NCBI GenBank assembly: GCA_025677825.1 | Contig: JAIXMO010000083.1 | Location: 18,061 to 82,060, forward strand | DNA: 64,000 nucleotides | Source of the DNA: Helicostylum pulchrum | Taxonomy: Eukaryota; Mucoromycota; Mucoromycetes; Mucorales; Mucoraceae | Direction: 5' to 3' | In this document: positions 9,552 to 22,691 of the stretch, in pieces | Position numbering within the stretch: the first letter of the stretch is position 1 | Layout: every line of letters starts with the position of its first letter | Translations under genes and position numbers: made by a program | The notes under the pieces: model-generated | Told to the model about the DNA's origin: nothing | The model's database searches: none | What the model saw: only the letters and a program-made list of their open reading frames with translations

Positions 9552-11662
9552 TTACAACTCGTCAGTAACAGCACCTTCACTAGCACTCTTGACAGTCATA
9601 CAGTATCTTGCCAAGACGCCACGAGTATATTTGGGAGGTTGAGGAACAAAGTTCTTCTTACGCTCAGCAAGTTCTTCATCGGAAACCTCCAAGTTCATTT
9701 CACGAGATTCGGCATCGATAGTGATAACATCACCATCCTTTACCAAACCAATGGGGCCGCCAACTTGTGCTTCAGGACAGACGTGGCCGATAATGAAACC
9801 GTGAGATCCACCAGAGAAACGACCATCAGTTAAAAGAGCAACATCGTTACCTAAACCAGCACCCATGATGGCGGAAGAGGGCTTAAGCATCTCTCGCATA
9901 CCGGGACCACCAATAGGACCTTCGTTCTTAATGATGACAACAATCTTTTCGCCCTTCTTGAACTCGTTCTTCTCGAGAGTCTTGATAAAGTCTTCCTCGC
10001 CGTCAAAGACACGGGCCTTACCAGTGAATTGAAGACCTTCCTTACCGGTAATTTTTGCAACAGAACCTTCAGGAGCCAAGTTACCACGAAGAATTTGTAA
10101 ATGGCCACTGGCCTTGATAGGGTTAGAAAGAGGACGGATGATATCTTGACCTTGAGGAAGACCGGGAAGAGCATGAAGATTCTCTTCGAGAGATTTACCG
10201 GTGACGGTCATAACGTTACCGTCGATCATCTTCTCTTCCATAAGGTACTTGAGAATAGCGGGGATACCACCAATAGCATGAAGATCTTCCATAACGTACT
10301 TACCACTAGGCTTCAAATCAGCCAAGAAGGGAGATTTGTCACTAGCAGCTTGGAAATCATCCAAAGTTAACTTGACACCGACACTCTTGGCAATAGCAAT
10401 CAAGTGAAGAACAACGTTGGTAGAACCACCGAGAACCATGGTAAGAACCATAGCATTTTCAAGAGCTGCACGGGTCATAATGTCGCGAGGCAAAATGTTC
10501 TTTTCGAGAAGGTTAAGAATAGCATGACCAGCATTGTGACATTCGGCAATCTTTTCGGGGTATGAAGCGGGAGTGGAAGAAGAGTAAGGTAAAGTCATAC
10601 CCATTGCTTCAGCAGCAGAGGCCATGGTATTAGCAGTATACACTATTTTTTTATATATAATTAGTAACCGGCTCCACTCGACCGTAACTTTAATGCTTTA
10701 AATACTTACTACCACCACAAGCACCGGGGCCCGGACAAGCATGACGAATAATATCGTAACGCTTATCTTCATCAATGGTACCAGCAACGTACTCACCGTA
10801 AGCTTGGAAAGCGGAGACAATATCTAATTTACCACCACCACAACTTTGACCGGGTTTAATGGTACCACCATAGACCATCAAAGAAGGACGGTTGACACGA
10901 CCCATAGCCATCAAGACACCGGGCATGTTTTTATCACAACCGGGAATAGAGATATTAGCGTCGTACCATTGACCACCCATGACCTATATATACATTATTA
11001 ATAAATAAAAAATAAAAACTTGCTTGATAGAGTGCATATAACTTACAGTTTCAATACTATCGGCAATCAAATCTCTGGATTGGAGAGAGTAGCTCATACC
11101 TCTAGTACCCATAGAGATACCATCACTAACACCAATAGTGTTGAAACGGTAACCGATAAGACCGGCGTCCTGAACGCCCTTCTTAACCTCGCCAGCCAAG
11201 TCCAAAAGATGCATGTTACAAGGATTACCTTCATACCAACTATAGAAACGTGTCAGACTAGCTTTTTTTAAATGAAAAAAAGCTATAAAATACTTACACA
11301 CTAGCAATACCAACTTGAGCCTTGTTCATATCTTCATCAGTTAAACCAGTTGCGTATACTAATTTATTCTACGCGTTAAAATCCAAATACTATCCCTCTC
11401 TCTCTCTTTTTTCGGAAATACTTACACATGGCTTGAGAAGCACCTTGACTCTTGGGTTGGGTAATAATAGAGCTATACTTGTTTAATTTTTTCTTGTTAT
11501 CAGAAGCATAATGTCTAAGACCGATAGGTGCAGCCTTGGAAGCATCGCGGCTATTATATAAAAAATTAATCTTGTATATTTTTTTTTAAAAATACACGAA
11601 TATATAACTTACAAAGTACGTGTTGCGAGAGGTGTTGCTCTCGAGAGAAGTTTAGAAGCCAT
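9552..11662 (-). CDS. ILV3: Dihydroxy-acid dehydratase, mitochondrial
   Basis: Dihydroxy-acid dehydratase (EC 4.2.1.9), the third step of valine/isoleucine synthesis, an Fe-S enzyme of the mitochondrial matrix. Minus-strand exons in coding order: 11662-11613, 11550-11426, 11358-11298, 11239-11047, 10983-10710, 10642-9552. All donors are GTAAGT-like on the minus strand and phases agree, giving 597 residues. The N-terminus [17 protein letters not shown] is a typical presequence. Family blocks are [11 protein letters not shown] and CPGPGACGG (cluster cysteines), [26 protein letters not shown] and [14 protein letters not shown]. The long last exon has GC-richer, codon-biased sequence, as expected for a highly expressed metabolic gene. 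Confidence 0.96.
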
Positions 11663-12120
11663 TTTAATGTAAAGGTTATTAAAGAAGCAAAAAAAAAGAG
11701 TAGGGAGGGTTTAAAAAAAATGGGTTTTTTAAAAGAAACTGAAAAGAAAGAGGAAATGCAAAACTGTTCATGTCAAGTAAAAGAAATAAAGGTGAGTCTT
11801 TTGCACAACTAGCGATATGATTGGTGACTGATCCTAAGTCATTTTTGTTCAATCTTGATGAAGAGTCCTCATAGGTTGTGCATGCCGGAAGCTCAAATTA
11901 CTAAGTTTTTTTTGTTTTTTTTTGTACAACTCACGTAATACTATCGCATAACAAGAGAGTGGTTGCTATAAGGAGTACAGTGCTTCCACTCTCAAACCGT
12001 ACATTTTTGAAACAAGTGTAAAAATAGATGATTAAATAGATCACATCAGCCAAAAGTGACCTCCCATTTTATCAGCGCAAGATGTATTTATTTATTCAGT
12101 CATTTTTTTTGAAAAAGATC
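11663..12120. promoter_or_regulatory. ILV3 upstream region
   Basis: Upstream of the ILV3 start on the minus strand. A/T-runs sit next to the start codon. I found no convincing Gcn4-type or other named site by eye. Confidence 0.35.
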
Positions 12121-13102
12121 CGCCACAAGTGGTGTATATAGCGTTTTGTGCGACCACGGGCTACCCTATCCAAACATAGACTATGTAGCTCTTAAGAAAA
12201 ACGTTAGTTTATTGGTATTGCCATAATCAATACAAGTGATGTATTGAATACACCAGGTAAATATTTTTACGTTGGTTATTATTTATTTATCAACTCTTCT
12301 TTTTTATTATTTTAGACTTCTGCCTGATAAAAATTGGCGAAATATTACAAAGTATGATTTTTGCTTCTACTATCAGAATGGATGTACTGCTACCAAAAAT
12401 GAAGCACATCCATCGTATTCACATAACCTTCAATGTACGTTGAAAAAGGTCCAAATTAATAGTAGCTACTATAAAATTTTAAAAAGCTGCGAGGCAATTG
12501 TGAAGGTGAGGCATAATATTTCAGCTGTTTCGGCAAGCTACTGATACTTTTTGGTTAAAACAGAATGCACATAATAATTATGCTAATAAATACTTCTGGG
12601 ACCACGAAGTTAATAAAATAGCTAAGATTTCTTCAGACGAGTTATTTGCAGAAGTAATGTATTCGTTGATATATGATAAGATCGCCTATACATTGTTTGC
12701 TTTATTTACTTTTTTTTTTTTTTTTTTTTTTTGCTAATAGAAAGAACTCAAAATAATGAAGACAACAACGACCGTAACTGCGTTATGTTCATATAATCAA
12801 GAATTATTATAAGCAAGTAGCTATAGCATTCAACAAGATGTAAGCGGTAGTTCTAGCAAGGATAGTTTAAGCGATGACAATGCGAGCGAAAATGTAAGTA
12901 TAACGGATGTATGTCTCTGCAAAAAAAAAGGATAAAGACACGTGAGTCTATTCAAAAGTTGGTTGACATGAGCATCGGAAAAGAAGACCACACAGCACAA
13001 ATTTTAACTGGTTTGTCAAACTTGCAAGTTTATATTGTAAAACGACGTCAACATAAATACCGCTCAAAAGCCGAATTCTATTTTATTTTTCTTTATTTTT
13101 AA
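12121..13102 (+). pseudogene. Decayed gene with partial exon structure
   Basis: Coding-like blocks in sequence: VLCDHGLPYPNIDYVALKKN (12142-12201); YWYCHNQYK then an in-frame TGA; LLPDKNWRNITKYDFCFYYQ...SCEAIVK (about 12317-12507); and, after a plausible GTGAGG...AACAG intron, NAHNNYANKYFWDHEVNKIA. A further GT...TAG intron leads to KELKIMKTTTTVT and a stop. The first two blocks need frame changes that splicing does not supply. The Cys/His/Trp-rich opening recalls zinc-binding modules of the WRKY-GCM1/FLYWCH or MULE-associated type, but this is only a resemblance. Most likely a pseudogene or transposon-derived remnant. Confidence 0.35.
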
Positions 13103-14492
13103 AGATAGTTTGGACAGTTGAAATACATTTTTTTAGTTAACATATATTATTATAGAGTATTATAGAGTATATAGCAACATATAGTATTGTATATACTCTA
13201 TTTTTAAAGGTAATTATCTTTTTTTTCATATCACCATACGTGCAGATAATGGTTGACAGTAGAGTCACTATGGATTATCGATACATCGAGATATCGTTAC
13301 GTTTACTTGAACCTTTTTTCAGTTTGGGATATTTTTTCTTTGGATTTTATGACTTAGTTGTGTACTTTTTTTTTTTTGACATTTCCTTGTTTGTCCAATT
13401 AAATTGTGTTCAAGTATCTGATGAGTCACTATATATAGAGAGATATGCTAGTGTTTAAGAGTCATAGGTACTAATTTTATATAAATTTAGGATAATTGTA
13501 TGTCCGGGTATGCCGGAGTACCTTACAACAAGTATATGTAGAAAACATACGTCTTTTTTTTTCAAAAAAAATGGCGACAAAGAAAGAAAAAGATCAGTAA
13601 TTTGTAGAATGAAGTTGCTTTTTTTAAAAAGAAGTAATTTACTGTAGTACGAGTTGAACAATAATAGAAACCCTTATTTTTTTATATTTGACAATTGGCC
13701 TTTTGATATTTCATTCGGTTCGAGGGAATCAGAATCTGCAGAAAAAACTCTACCATAAATTCCGAGGGGAAAAAAGAACTGAGATTTAACTACAGATTGA
13801 GGATGGATACCTTTTAGTGTAACGTATTTTTTAATTTTTTTATGGTTAGCGATTTAAAGAACAATAGAGAATAGACTAGAGCAATAGTTTATTTTATTCA
13901 CTATTTAATAACTCACTTGTGCGAGATATACATTCTAATATTATTTGCATTGGCGTAGAGTGAAAAGCAGTAAGGAAATTCGAGATGAAATTAGTTAGAG
14001 TACTTGTTGTTCCTCTAAACTAACCTAAACGATCATATGTATTGTTACGATTTTTAAATTATCGTTTAATTGACAAGATGAAAAAAAAGGGAAGGCTTGT
14101 ATCTTGTTATGATGTAAAGAGGTGCCACATTTAGAATGAAAAAAAAAAAGAATTCCTTGAATTCGCCTGTACAATTTTTAACGTATTTTACAGGCAATCG
14201 TCATTTTTCGCCTTAAAAAAAGGGATCTGTTTGTCTATGTCGTATTGCAACCTATAGGGTAAAAAACACGAGGAAAAGTATGCTCACAGTATCATATGAT
14301 GGTACCTTACAGTTGAAAAAAAAAAAGGCATATTACAGCATGTGTCACCATTAATATCGCACAAAGAAATTCATTGTAACATCAATTTTATTTTTATTTT
14401 TTTGTGGTATAAGTTTCACTACCTTTTTACCTTCCCCCCTCCCTTTTTCCCATTCTCTTTATTTTATTTTAACGAAATAGTAAAAAAAAAAA
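13103..14492. other. Long spacer, nothing recognised
   Basis: About 1.4 kb of AT-rich sequence. A small imperfect repeat of TATAGAGTAT and TATAGTAT units lies near 13150-13200. No frame here has protein-like composition and no RNA gene is evident. The last 150 bases before the protease gene are pyrimidine-rich and probably promoter. Confidence 0.5.
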
Positions 14493-16033
14493 ATGAAAAT
14501 TCAATATGCAGCTGGTTTGCTAATTTCGTTGGCTGCAACTAATGCAGCATTTGCACAAGAAGAAGAAGTTACCCTTTTAAGGGTACCCATGACAAAAAAA
14601 CACGCAAGAGGAATACATCATAAACGTGACGCTAATCTTTATAACGATTATGGATCTATCTATTTGATTGACGTTCAAGTTGGAACACCACCTCAACATT
14701 TTGAGTTAGCATTAGATACTGGAAGGTATAAATAAGACAGAAAAAAGAAAAAAGAAAAAAAGGTTAAATTTCAAAACATTGACCAAAAAAAAAATTTATA
14801 TAAAACAATAGCGCCGATCTTTGGATTCCCGGTTCGCTTTGTCCTAACTCAGTTTGTCCACTTGCTCGATTCAACGAAAAAAGCTCGACCACTTTTGTAC
14901 CATCAAACGAAGCTTTCAATATTACATATGGTATTGGTAATGCACATGGAACATACGCCACTGAGACGGTTACGATTGCCGGTGCCACAGTTGAAAATCA
15001 AAAATTTGGTTATGTAGATACAACAGAAAACATTTTAACTGAGGTTAAAACATTAGAAGGTTCAACGTACACACCTACAATCAGCAGCGGCGATAACTCT
15101 AGTACATATGGAACCGATTTTAGAATGGATGGTATCTTTGGTTTAGGATATCCTTTCCTTACGGCCTCTGTCGATAAACCCTACAACCCCTTCTTTTTCA
15201 ACTTAAAAGCACAAAACAAAATTTCCAAAAACATCTTTTCCATCTTTTTGAATAATTCTGAATCGTACGGTAACTCTGGTGAAATTATCTTTGGTGGTAT
15301 TGATGAAAGCAAATATACTGGAGAAATTTCTTACCTTCCAGTTGTTAAAACTGATCGACGAACTCAAACTTTAGCAACTGTTAGTGATTTTGGATTTTGG
15401 CAAGTCTATGGTCAAGGGATTTCTGTAAAGAATGGTATACAAAAAGATATTCAAGTAAAGTTTGATAACACCGTTCCATTTGTATTCGATACTGGAACCA
15501 CGCTAAGTTATCTTCCTACCAGTGTACTGGAGCCTATTATTGATGCTGCTGTTGGAAAGGCAAATGTAGCTTACGATAAAGTCAATAACTATTTCCAAAT
15601 TAGGTGTTCCATGGCCAAGGAAAATACCAGAATTGAAGTAGTCATGTCTACTACTGCAGAAGTTACTACTACACCTGTTACTATGAGTGTTCCTATTGCC
15701 GATCTTATCTTTCCTATGGATACTGAACAAGTATCAACTGCATCGGTCTGTATGTTTGGTATTGTACCCACTGCAGGCACTATATTTATTGGAGAATCAT
15801 TATTAAGAAGTGTGTATCAAGTATACGATGCAGAACTAAACCGTATTGGTATTGCAGGTGCAGTAAGTTCTAACGCAACTGTTACTAATGTAGGTGGAAA
15901 AAATACCGACAGTAATAGTAACGATAATGGTAACAATAACAAGGCCGAACAAGGCACATCGAAATCCAGTATAACCAAGAGTAACACCATGATAACTCTT
16001 ATTGGCTTGGTTTTTACTCTTTACTTAATATAA
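14493..16033 (+). CDS. GPI-anchored aspartic protease (yapsin/pepsin type)
   Basis: Secreted pepsin-family (A1) protease, predicted to be held at the cell surface. Exons are 14493-14725 and 14812-16033, 484 residues. The start gives a signal peptide (MKIQYAAGLLISLAATNAAFA). A dibasic HHKRD around residue 49 is a likely propeptide cleavage site. The first catalytic motif DTGS (Asp75) is split by the intron. The second is FDTGTT (Asp304). A two-cysteine loop SLCPNSVC follows the first active site. The C-terminus has a Ser/Asn-rich linker and a hydrophobic end (TMITLIGLVFTLYLI), the usual GPI signal. Expected targets are cell-wall or secreted proteins at acid pH, which is inference. Confidence 0.93.
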
Positions 16034-16814
16034 TAAATAAAAAAAAGATCGCCACATAGCAGCATTATGTCGGCGACCAAACTGTTGCTTGGCACATATT
16101 TTTTTTTTTTTTTTTTTCACCCTTTTAACATGACAGTAGACTTAATATGGGAGAGAGAGAAACATAGTTTTTATTAGGAATGTAATTTTATAAGTACAGT
16201 GAAACAAAAAGACGTACTACACATATGAAGGAGATTATGCTTGGCCAAGCTATGTATCTATTGCCCTTTTAAGATTCCATTAAAATAAATTAATTAAGTG
16301 TATTTATTTATTTATAAGAGCAATACGTAATTTTTAAGGCAAGCAGGAGAGAGCGAGAGAAGAGAAGAAACTTACTTGGCACGAGAGTACTTTATATACT
16401 CATTTGGCTCTACGTTTAAAAAGTGATGATAGAAACTTTTAAATATGCAAAATGATGAGGAATTCTGAATTTTCCAAATCTCTTTCAAGTTTGAACTAAT
16501 TAATGCGTTTAATTTTTCAAGTATAACAAGAAGAAGAAGAAGAAGAAGAGGATAATACGGTTGAATGTTGTCTCGGATAACAAGAAGCAGTTTGAAGGGT
16601 TTACTACTTATCTTTTTTAAAAAACCGACTTGCCTTTTATGGGAAAAGCATTGGGTTGAATTATACATCTCTTGGCAAATCCCCTTCCTCTTCCTTTTTG
16701 TGACCTGGACTCTCTTCTGCTCCCCCTTTTTTTGTTTTATTTATTTATTCAACTGATATTCCCTTTTTCTTTTCTTCTTTCTTTCTACGTTAAAAAAATA
16801 ACAAATAAATAAAC
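16034..16814. other. Spacer with AAG microsatellite
   Basis: Between the protease and PacC. It includes a T-run at about 16101-16117 and an (AAG)n tract at about 16529-16550. Open frames crossing it are low-complexity. The final pyrimidine-rich 100 bases are a probable PacC promoter. Confidence 0.5.
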
Positions 16815-17968
16815 ATGCAAAGCTCTTTAGAAATGGATTCAGAAATACATTTTTGCCGTTGGATTGGTTGTACGATATCCTTTGATGACCCAGAGCACCT
16901 ATACGCTCACTTAACAAATGATCATGTTGGAAGGAAATCCACTGGTAACCTTTGTCTTACTTGTCATTGGGAAAAGTGCGATGTCACTGTCATTAAGAGA
17001 GATCATATTACAAGTCATCTAAGAGTTCATGTACCTTTAAAACCTCATCGCTGTCCGGTAAACTTTTTTTTATTTGTTATATTTAAAGGCTTATCTTAAT
17101 CATACAAGTATATGTAAAGTTTTGTAGTAAGTCGTTTAAACGTCCTCAAGATTTAAAAAAGCATGAAAAAATTCATAGTGAACAACATATCTCTACTCTT
17201 CGATGCCACCAAAGACCTTCTCGACAACAAGCACAGCCACATTGTCTTCATCAGCATCCCTTAACGCCACCGGATTCTACAAGCCATTCTAGTAGAGATG
17301 TTTCACCCATTTTATCTAGCCATAATCCTATCTCTCCACCTACTAGTACTTACTCAGATGATCATTGGATGTATTCTGGTGTATCTTCTTCTTCCGACAT
17401 ATCTTCTGCTCAAAGAGCTCCTCCATTTGTTACACAAACAAAGGGAAATGATTTTCACCCTAATGACCTTATTAATGATTTACTTTTCCCTATGGACATA
17501 GACCAAACCAAACCAACAGAATATAACTTGAGTAAGCTCCCTCTCTCTCTCTCTCTCTCTTTCTATATAATATATGTATAATAGTAATGAACTAACCAAC
17601 TGTTATATATAAAGATGTAGCTAATCGGTTAGATGAAATCCAGGGATTCATGGATGCTGGATTAATAAACCAATCAAGCTTTAATTTAAATATTAGTAAT
17701 GAACAACAGCTTGATGATATGAATGATTGGTTAGCACGTCTTTCTGATAGTATTGCTACTGGACAAATGCCGCAGCAACCCGCCATGGACACAGCTACAT
17801 CATTTGCATACAACCAAATGTCTAATTTTGCACCACCACAACAAAATTATTCACAATACCCTGTTGTACCGTCACAAAATAACATGTACCCTATGTCTTG
17901 TGAAGAAAATGAAATGTATGTAAGGTCGCAACCTATTGTTCCCAGCCAAAATACTTACATGCAATATC

Positions 17969-18021
<53 letters not shown>

Positions 18022-18543
18022 CCTATTGTTTATTCTCAACAAAATATTGGACTTACAGGCCAGCGTCAACATTATACACCTGTTCCCAACTTATCGAATC
18101 ATCATTTCCAACCTGAATTAAGAACTACGACCAACTTTACCAAAGCAAATAATCCAGAAGGTGGAGAAATCGAAAAAGAAGAAATAATCTCGTTTAAACC
18201 AACAAAAGACGTTACACATGACGAGAAGAAAAATATGGCTACTTTAGTCAATAGTTTTTCAAGTGCATTAGACTCAAGTAAGAACAGCTTCAAGAAGGTG
18301 GTGGTTGTGGAAGAAGAAGTAATTGAAAAGAAAAATGAAGACCTGGTAAGAGACTTGATTATAAGTGACTTTTCAAAGCTTTCCTTGAACCAAAACGATG
18401 AAAAATCGTCAGCAGATGATAAAGCGATTCCCAAGGAATCACTTTATCCCACAGCCCTGAATAATAATCATATTTTACTTTTAAAGAAAATAACTCAATG
18501 GGTAAATGAAGATTACCACAAAAAGTATTCTTTATGTCAATAA
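16815..18543 (+). CDS. pacC: PacC/Rim101 pH-response zinc-finger factor
   Basis: Transcription factor of the ambient-pH pathway, normally activated by C-terminal proteolysis through the Pal/Rim cascade. Exons are 16815-17057, 17120-17531 and 17615-18543, 527 residues. Three C2H2 fingers are near the N-terminus: CRWIGC...[15 protein letters not shown] with [18 protein letters not shown], and [19 protein letters not shown]. The third is assembled across intron 1. Finger spacing and [17 protein letters not shown] are signature PacC sequence. The middle is Ser/Pro-rich, followed by a run of about 18 Gln (17969-18020, CAA repeats) and a charged C-terminus. A CT-microsatellite lies in intron 2. The second Met (16830) is an alternative start. 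Confidence 0.95.
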
Positions 18544-18670
18544 ATTTTATAAATTTTAATCCACCTTAATTTGGTATTTCGATATTTGTCACTTGTGATT
18601 ACAGGTAAAATAAAATAAAAAAAGGACTTTTAAAAGGTATTCAAAGTGTACGTGTGTGTGCGCGTGTGTG

Positions 18671-18680
18671 CATATAAAAA
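18671..18680 (+). promoter_or_regulatory. TATA box of FAT1
   Basis: TATAAAAA motif about 90 bases before the FAT1 ATG. It is preceded by an alternating GTGTGCGC tract and followed by a long pyrimidine stretch, a common arrangement for a fungal core promoter. Confidence 0.5.
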
Positions 18681-18765
18681 GGGGTTGTTTTCTTTCTTTT
18701 AAACCTCCTCTTTACCTTTTTCCTTTTCTTTTTTCTTTTTCTTTTTTTCTTCCTTTTAAACAATT

Positions 18766-21446
18766 ATGAGTTCTCGTGGTAAATACAGTTTTATTTTTTG
18801 TTTTGCTCTTCGTATTTACTAACTTTTTTGATTAGATCTTCTTCCTGTAGTAGCAGCTGGTATAGGTGGTGCCCTTGGGACCATGTATCTTGACGCTAAA
18901 TTCTTACTTAGCCGAGATCTTCATCAAATAGGGTCTGGTGCAGCAGCCATGCTCCGGTAAATACTACGTGAACAAAGAAAATAAATCCAATTATTAAATA
19001 GATTATAGTTATCGACAATGGGGATTCCAAGATAAGGTTCATTACTATTATAGATTCCAGGAAAAAGCAAAGGCAAACCCAAACCATGTTTTTGTGGTTT
19101 TTGAAGGAAGAGAGTATACACTTCGAGATATCGAAATAGGTAGGTTACACCATTACATTTTTATATTAGAAAACAAAAAAATTATTCATACTAATTTTAC
19201 CTAATTTAGCTTCAAACAAATTGGTAAGGGTTTTTCGTATATTTTATAGTTACCCCCATTCATTTAGACGTATACATATATTTATTTTATTTTTGACACA
19301 TGCATGTTTATTTAGGCACATTGGTTACTAGCTGAAGGAATTAAGAAGAAAGGTACCACAGTAACAAAATTAACGTAATACTGAAATATGTGTGGGATTT
19401 TTTCTAACTTTTATAATATGTCAGATATCGTTTGTATGATGCTTCAAAACCACCCCACCTTTTTTATTTCTTTTTTCGCGATTAGTAAAATTGGAGCTGT
19501 TCCTTCGCTTATCAATACCAACTTGTTTGGTGACTCACTTTTCCACTGTATTAATATTGCCAGTTCTAAGCTCTTTTTATTCGATCCTATTTTCGCGCAA
19601 CAAGTTAGTGATATTGCAGGACGCTGTCAAGAAATAAATTCCAAATTGGTCTCGTATGGTGAAACCACATATGAGTCTGAATTGCAACCTTTTCCCTTTG
19701 CTAGTGTACTTACTCCCAGCGTCTTGTCTCGGTTCTCTGAGAGAGACCCTGGAGACTCTTACTTGAAGGGTGTTGCCGAAAATGATCCTGCATTCTTGAT
19801 TTATACTAGGTAACATATAAAATATTTCTTTGGGTACTTGACATCGTACTAACTCTCTTTTTTATATATTATTCAGTGGTACCACAGGTTTACCAAAGGT
19901 AATATAATATGAATAATATGTATTGCAAGTTACCAACATACAACTTTTTTTTTATAGGCTGCTGTCAGTCAACACACCCGTGTTGCTTGTAAGTTTAAAT
20001 ACATTATATTCCAGAAACGTGTGTTTACTAATTATTTTTTTGCAAATTAGTTGCTATGGTCATGTTCACTAATATGAATGGCATTACACCTCAAGATAGA
20101 ATATATTGTGTATTACCACTCTATCATAGTTCCGGCAGTAAGTTTTCTTTTTTCTTCTTCTTTAAAGAAGTTCATAAACTCACTTTATTTCTATTGGTTA
20201 GTTATTGTTTCTTGTTCAGTAGCATTATACGCTGGTGCGACAATCGTATTAGGTCGTAAATTCTCCGCTAGTCGTTTCTGGAATGACTGCGTGGATTATA
20301 AAGTAACTGTATTCACTGTACGTACATTTTTTTAAAAAAAAGATATGTCCACGAATATAATTTACTTATTTTTGCTGTAGTATATTGGTGAATTCTGTAG
20401 ATACTTGTTAAGTCAACCTCCTCATCCTGAAGAAAATAACCATCAAGTCAGAGCTGTTTACGGTAACGGTATGCGACCCGATGTATGGGTCAGATTTAGA
20501 GAAAGATTTAATATCGGTAAAATCGGTGAATTCTATGCTGCTACTGAAGGTAAAATTATACATGCAAGGCTTCAAAAACAGAAAAAATATTTACTTTTTT
20601 TATTTATAGCACCTACAAGTTTGTTCAACGTCAATACTGGTGAAACTGGTTATGGAGCCGTAGGATCTCGTGGTCATATTATGCGTATGATTCGTCGTGA
20701 AGTTCAATTGATCAATATTGATCCTATTAGTGAAGAGCCTGTTCGAGATAAGAACGGTTTTTGTGTCAAGTGCCCTTGGGATGTACAAGGAGAACTTATC
20801 GTTCGTATGGCAGAAGGACCTATCACATTTGATGGTTACTATAAGAATGAAGCAGCTACCAACAAGAAAATCTTAAAAGATGTATTTGAAAAGGGTGATG
20901 CGTAAGTAGAATTTCTTTTTTATTTTACTTTTTGGTCTAATTTTTATATATGATTGTAGATATTTCCGTAGTGGTGATTTATTGAAATTAAGTTTTGACG
21001 GATTCTATTATTTCGGTGACCGTGTCGGTGACACTTTTAGATGGAAATCAGAAAACGTGGCAACTACAGAAGTTGCTCAAGTGATGGGTGTTTTCCCCGG
21101 TGTACACGAGGCTAATATCTACGGTACTTTAGTTCCTCATCATGACGGCCGTGCTGGTATGGCTGCCATTGTATTAAAGAAGGGCGAGACTATCAATTTT
21201 GACGAACTTTACCAATACCTTCGTACCAAATTACCAAAGTATGCTATTCCCGTCTTTATTCGTTTCGTTCCCGACATGGTAATCACCGGTACCTTTAAAC
21301 AATTGAAGGTTGAGTACCGTGAACAAGGTATTGATCTTACCAAGATCCCTGAAACAGATCCTGTCTTTTGGCTCAAGGGAAATACATATGTTCCTTTCAC
21401 ATTAGAAGATTCTGCTAGAGTTGATGTAGGAAAGGTTAAATTGTAG
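18766..21446 (+). CDS. FAT1: Very long-chain acyl-CoA synthetase / fatty acid transporter
   Basis: FATP/VLACS family enzyme that imports and activates long and very-long-chain fatty acids at membranes. There are 13 exons: 18766-18778, 18836-18956, 19009-19139, 19210-19223, 19316-19352, 19425-19809, 19877-19898, 19958-19988, 20051-20137, 20202-20317, 20381-20549, 20610-20901 and 20960-21446. Phase is consistent throughout, giving 634 residues, normal for the family. Motifs are YTSGTTGLPK (AMP binding, split by an intron), LPLYHSSG, FYAATE and the VLACS signature DRVGDTFRWKSENVATTEV. The N-terminus has one hydrophobic segment (LPVVAAGIGGALGTMYL). The 14-base exon 4 is easily missed by gene callers. 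AATAAA follows the stop. Confidence 0.95.
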
Positions 21447-22691
21447 ATTGTTAATTAAAATAATAAAGATAATAGAGTTACTGTATGTCGCCCAAAAAAA
21501 AAAACTTGTTTTAAAGTGTATTGTTAATGATTAAAGATAAATACCTTGATTGGGAGAGGTACTTTGCCTCCTCTTTATCCAACCCCATAAAGCTTTTATG
21601 CCTGTATGCATACAGTAGCGGCTCTATTTAAGGGTGGCCGAAATGTAGAAGAAATCCACCCTTATATCGAAACATACCCTAATATCAAACAGCGGATAAC
21701 TACTTCTAAAAAGAAAAAAGCTCACTGAGATACCGAACTTTTAAATCGCTCGCATAAGAAATCACTGATGAAGAGGGATCGGAGTCCATATAGCTGCGTA
21801 CAGTAATACCGTATAAAGTTTGAAAACAAACGCAGCGCCAGTTAGTGTAAGTTGTGGATGATTTTCACAAATAGAAATATCTACACGGTATTACCATCGG
21901 GTGGAGTAAATTTGAGCAAGAAGGTCTCAAATGGAAGGCAGTTGCTTTAAAGCGTGTCCGTTTGTAAAAGTATAAAGAAAACAAAAAAGCTAAAAAAAAA
22001 AAAAAAAAAGAAGAGTATAAGACATAGGCTTGTTTAAAAGGTGAACGTATAAATACTTACTGGTATACGTAGCTAATAAAAAATAAAAAAGAGAAAGAAA
22101 GTGATAAAATAAAATAAATAGTTAGTAGTTTGAGGGTCACTTTCATTGTTCATGAAAAATAAGGAGCATATTTTCTACCTAATGTGATCCATTTAATCAT
22201 TTTTACATGGATATCTACAATTTGTTGTTACAACATCAACTTGTTTCAAGCAAGAAGTTCAAAAAAAAAAAAAAAAAAAACGCTGTCAACCGCAAGCTTA
22301 TTTTTTATTTTTTATAAGCTGTTCATCTTTTTTTTTCAAATGATTCAATCCTCTTTATAGTAAAGAAAAAGGCGTGAAAAAGATATGGAAACTTTCAAAA
22401 AATGGACAAAAAATCTCCCCCGCTTAAATTTTAAGTATATTAGTTCTGTGTACTTTCGCATGATGTTTATCAAATAAAAAGCTACCTACTTTTTAAAAAT
22501 TTCAAATGAAAACGAAATTTCCGCTCCTACAAAAAATCTTTGCACAACCCCGCAATTTTTGTTGTTGTTGTGTGTGTGGGTGTGTGTATGTGCACCATTT
22601 TCGTACCTGAAATTTTTTTTTGGGCGAGTGATCTTCGCGTTTGAGCGATTTCTACTTTCTAAACTTTCTGTAACTCTTTTTTCTTTTTTGT
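21447..22691. other. Long spacer with transposon-end fragment
   Basis: Apart from the element end at 21611-21640, I see A/T-runs, a short TG-repeat near 22570-22590 and no coding frames. The last 100 bases are probably the taspase promoter. Confidence 0.5.
21611..21640 (+). mobile_element. Transposon-end fragment, copy C
   Basis: TA-CAGTAGCGGCTCTATTTAA matches the outer end of the elements at 8123-8244 and 24491-24572. Similarity fades after about 27 bases. A second CACCCTTATATCGAAA motif 25 bases further on is the inverse of TTCGATTTAAGGGTG next to the 24.5 kb copy. No opposite end was found. Confidence 0.5.

Noticed and set aside
16372..16668. 98-residue minus-strand frame
   Set aside because: Leu/Phe-rich translation of low-complexity DNA with an AAG repeat; no motif.
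17869..18072. Poly-Leu and poly-Asn frames around 18000
   Set aside because: Alternative readings of the CAA repeat of PacC.
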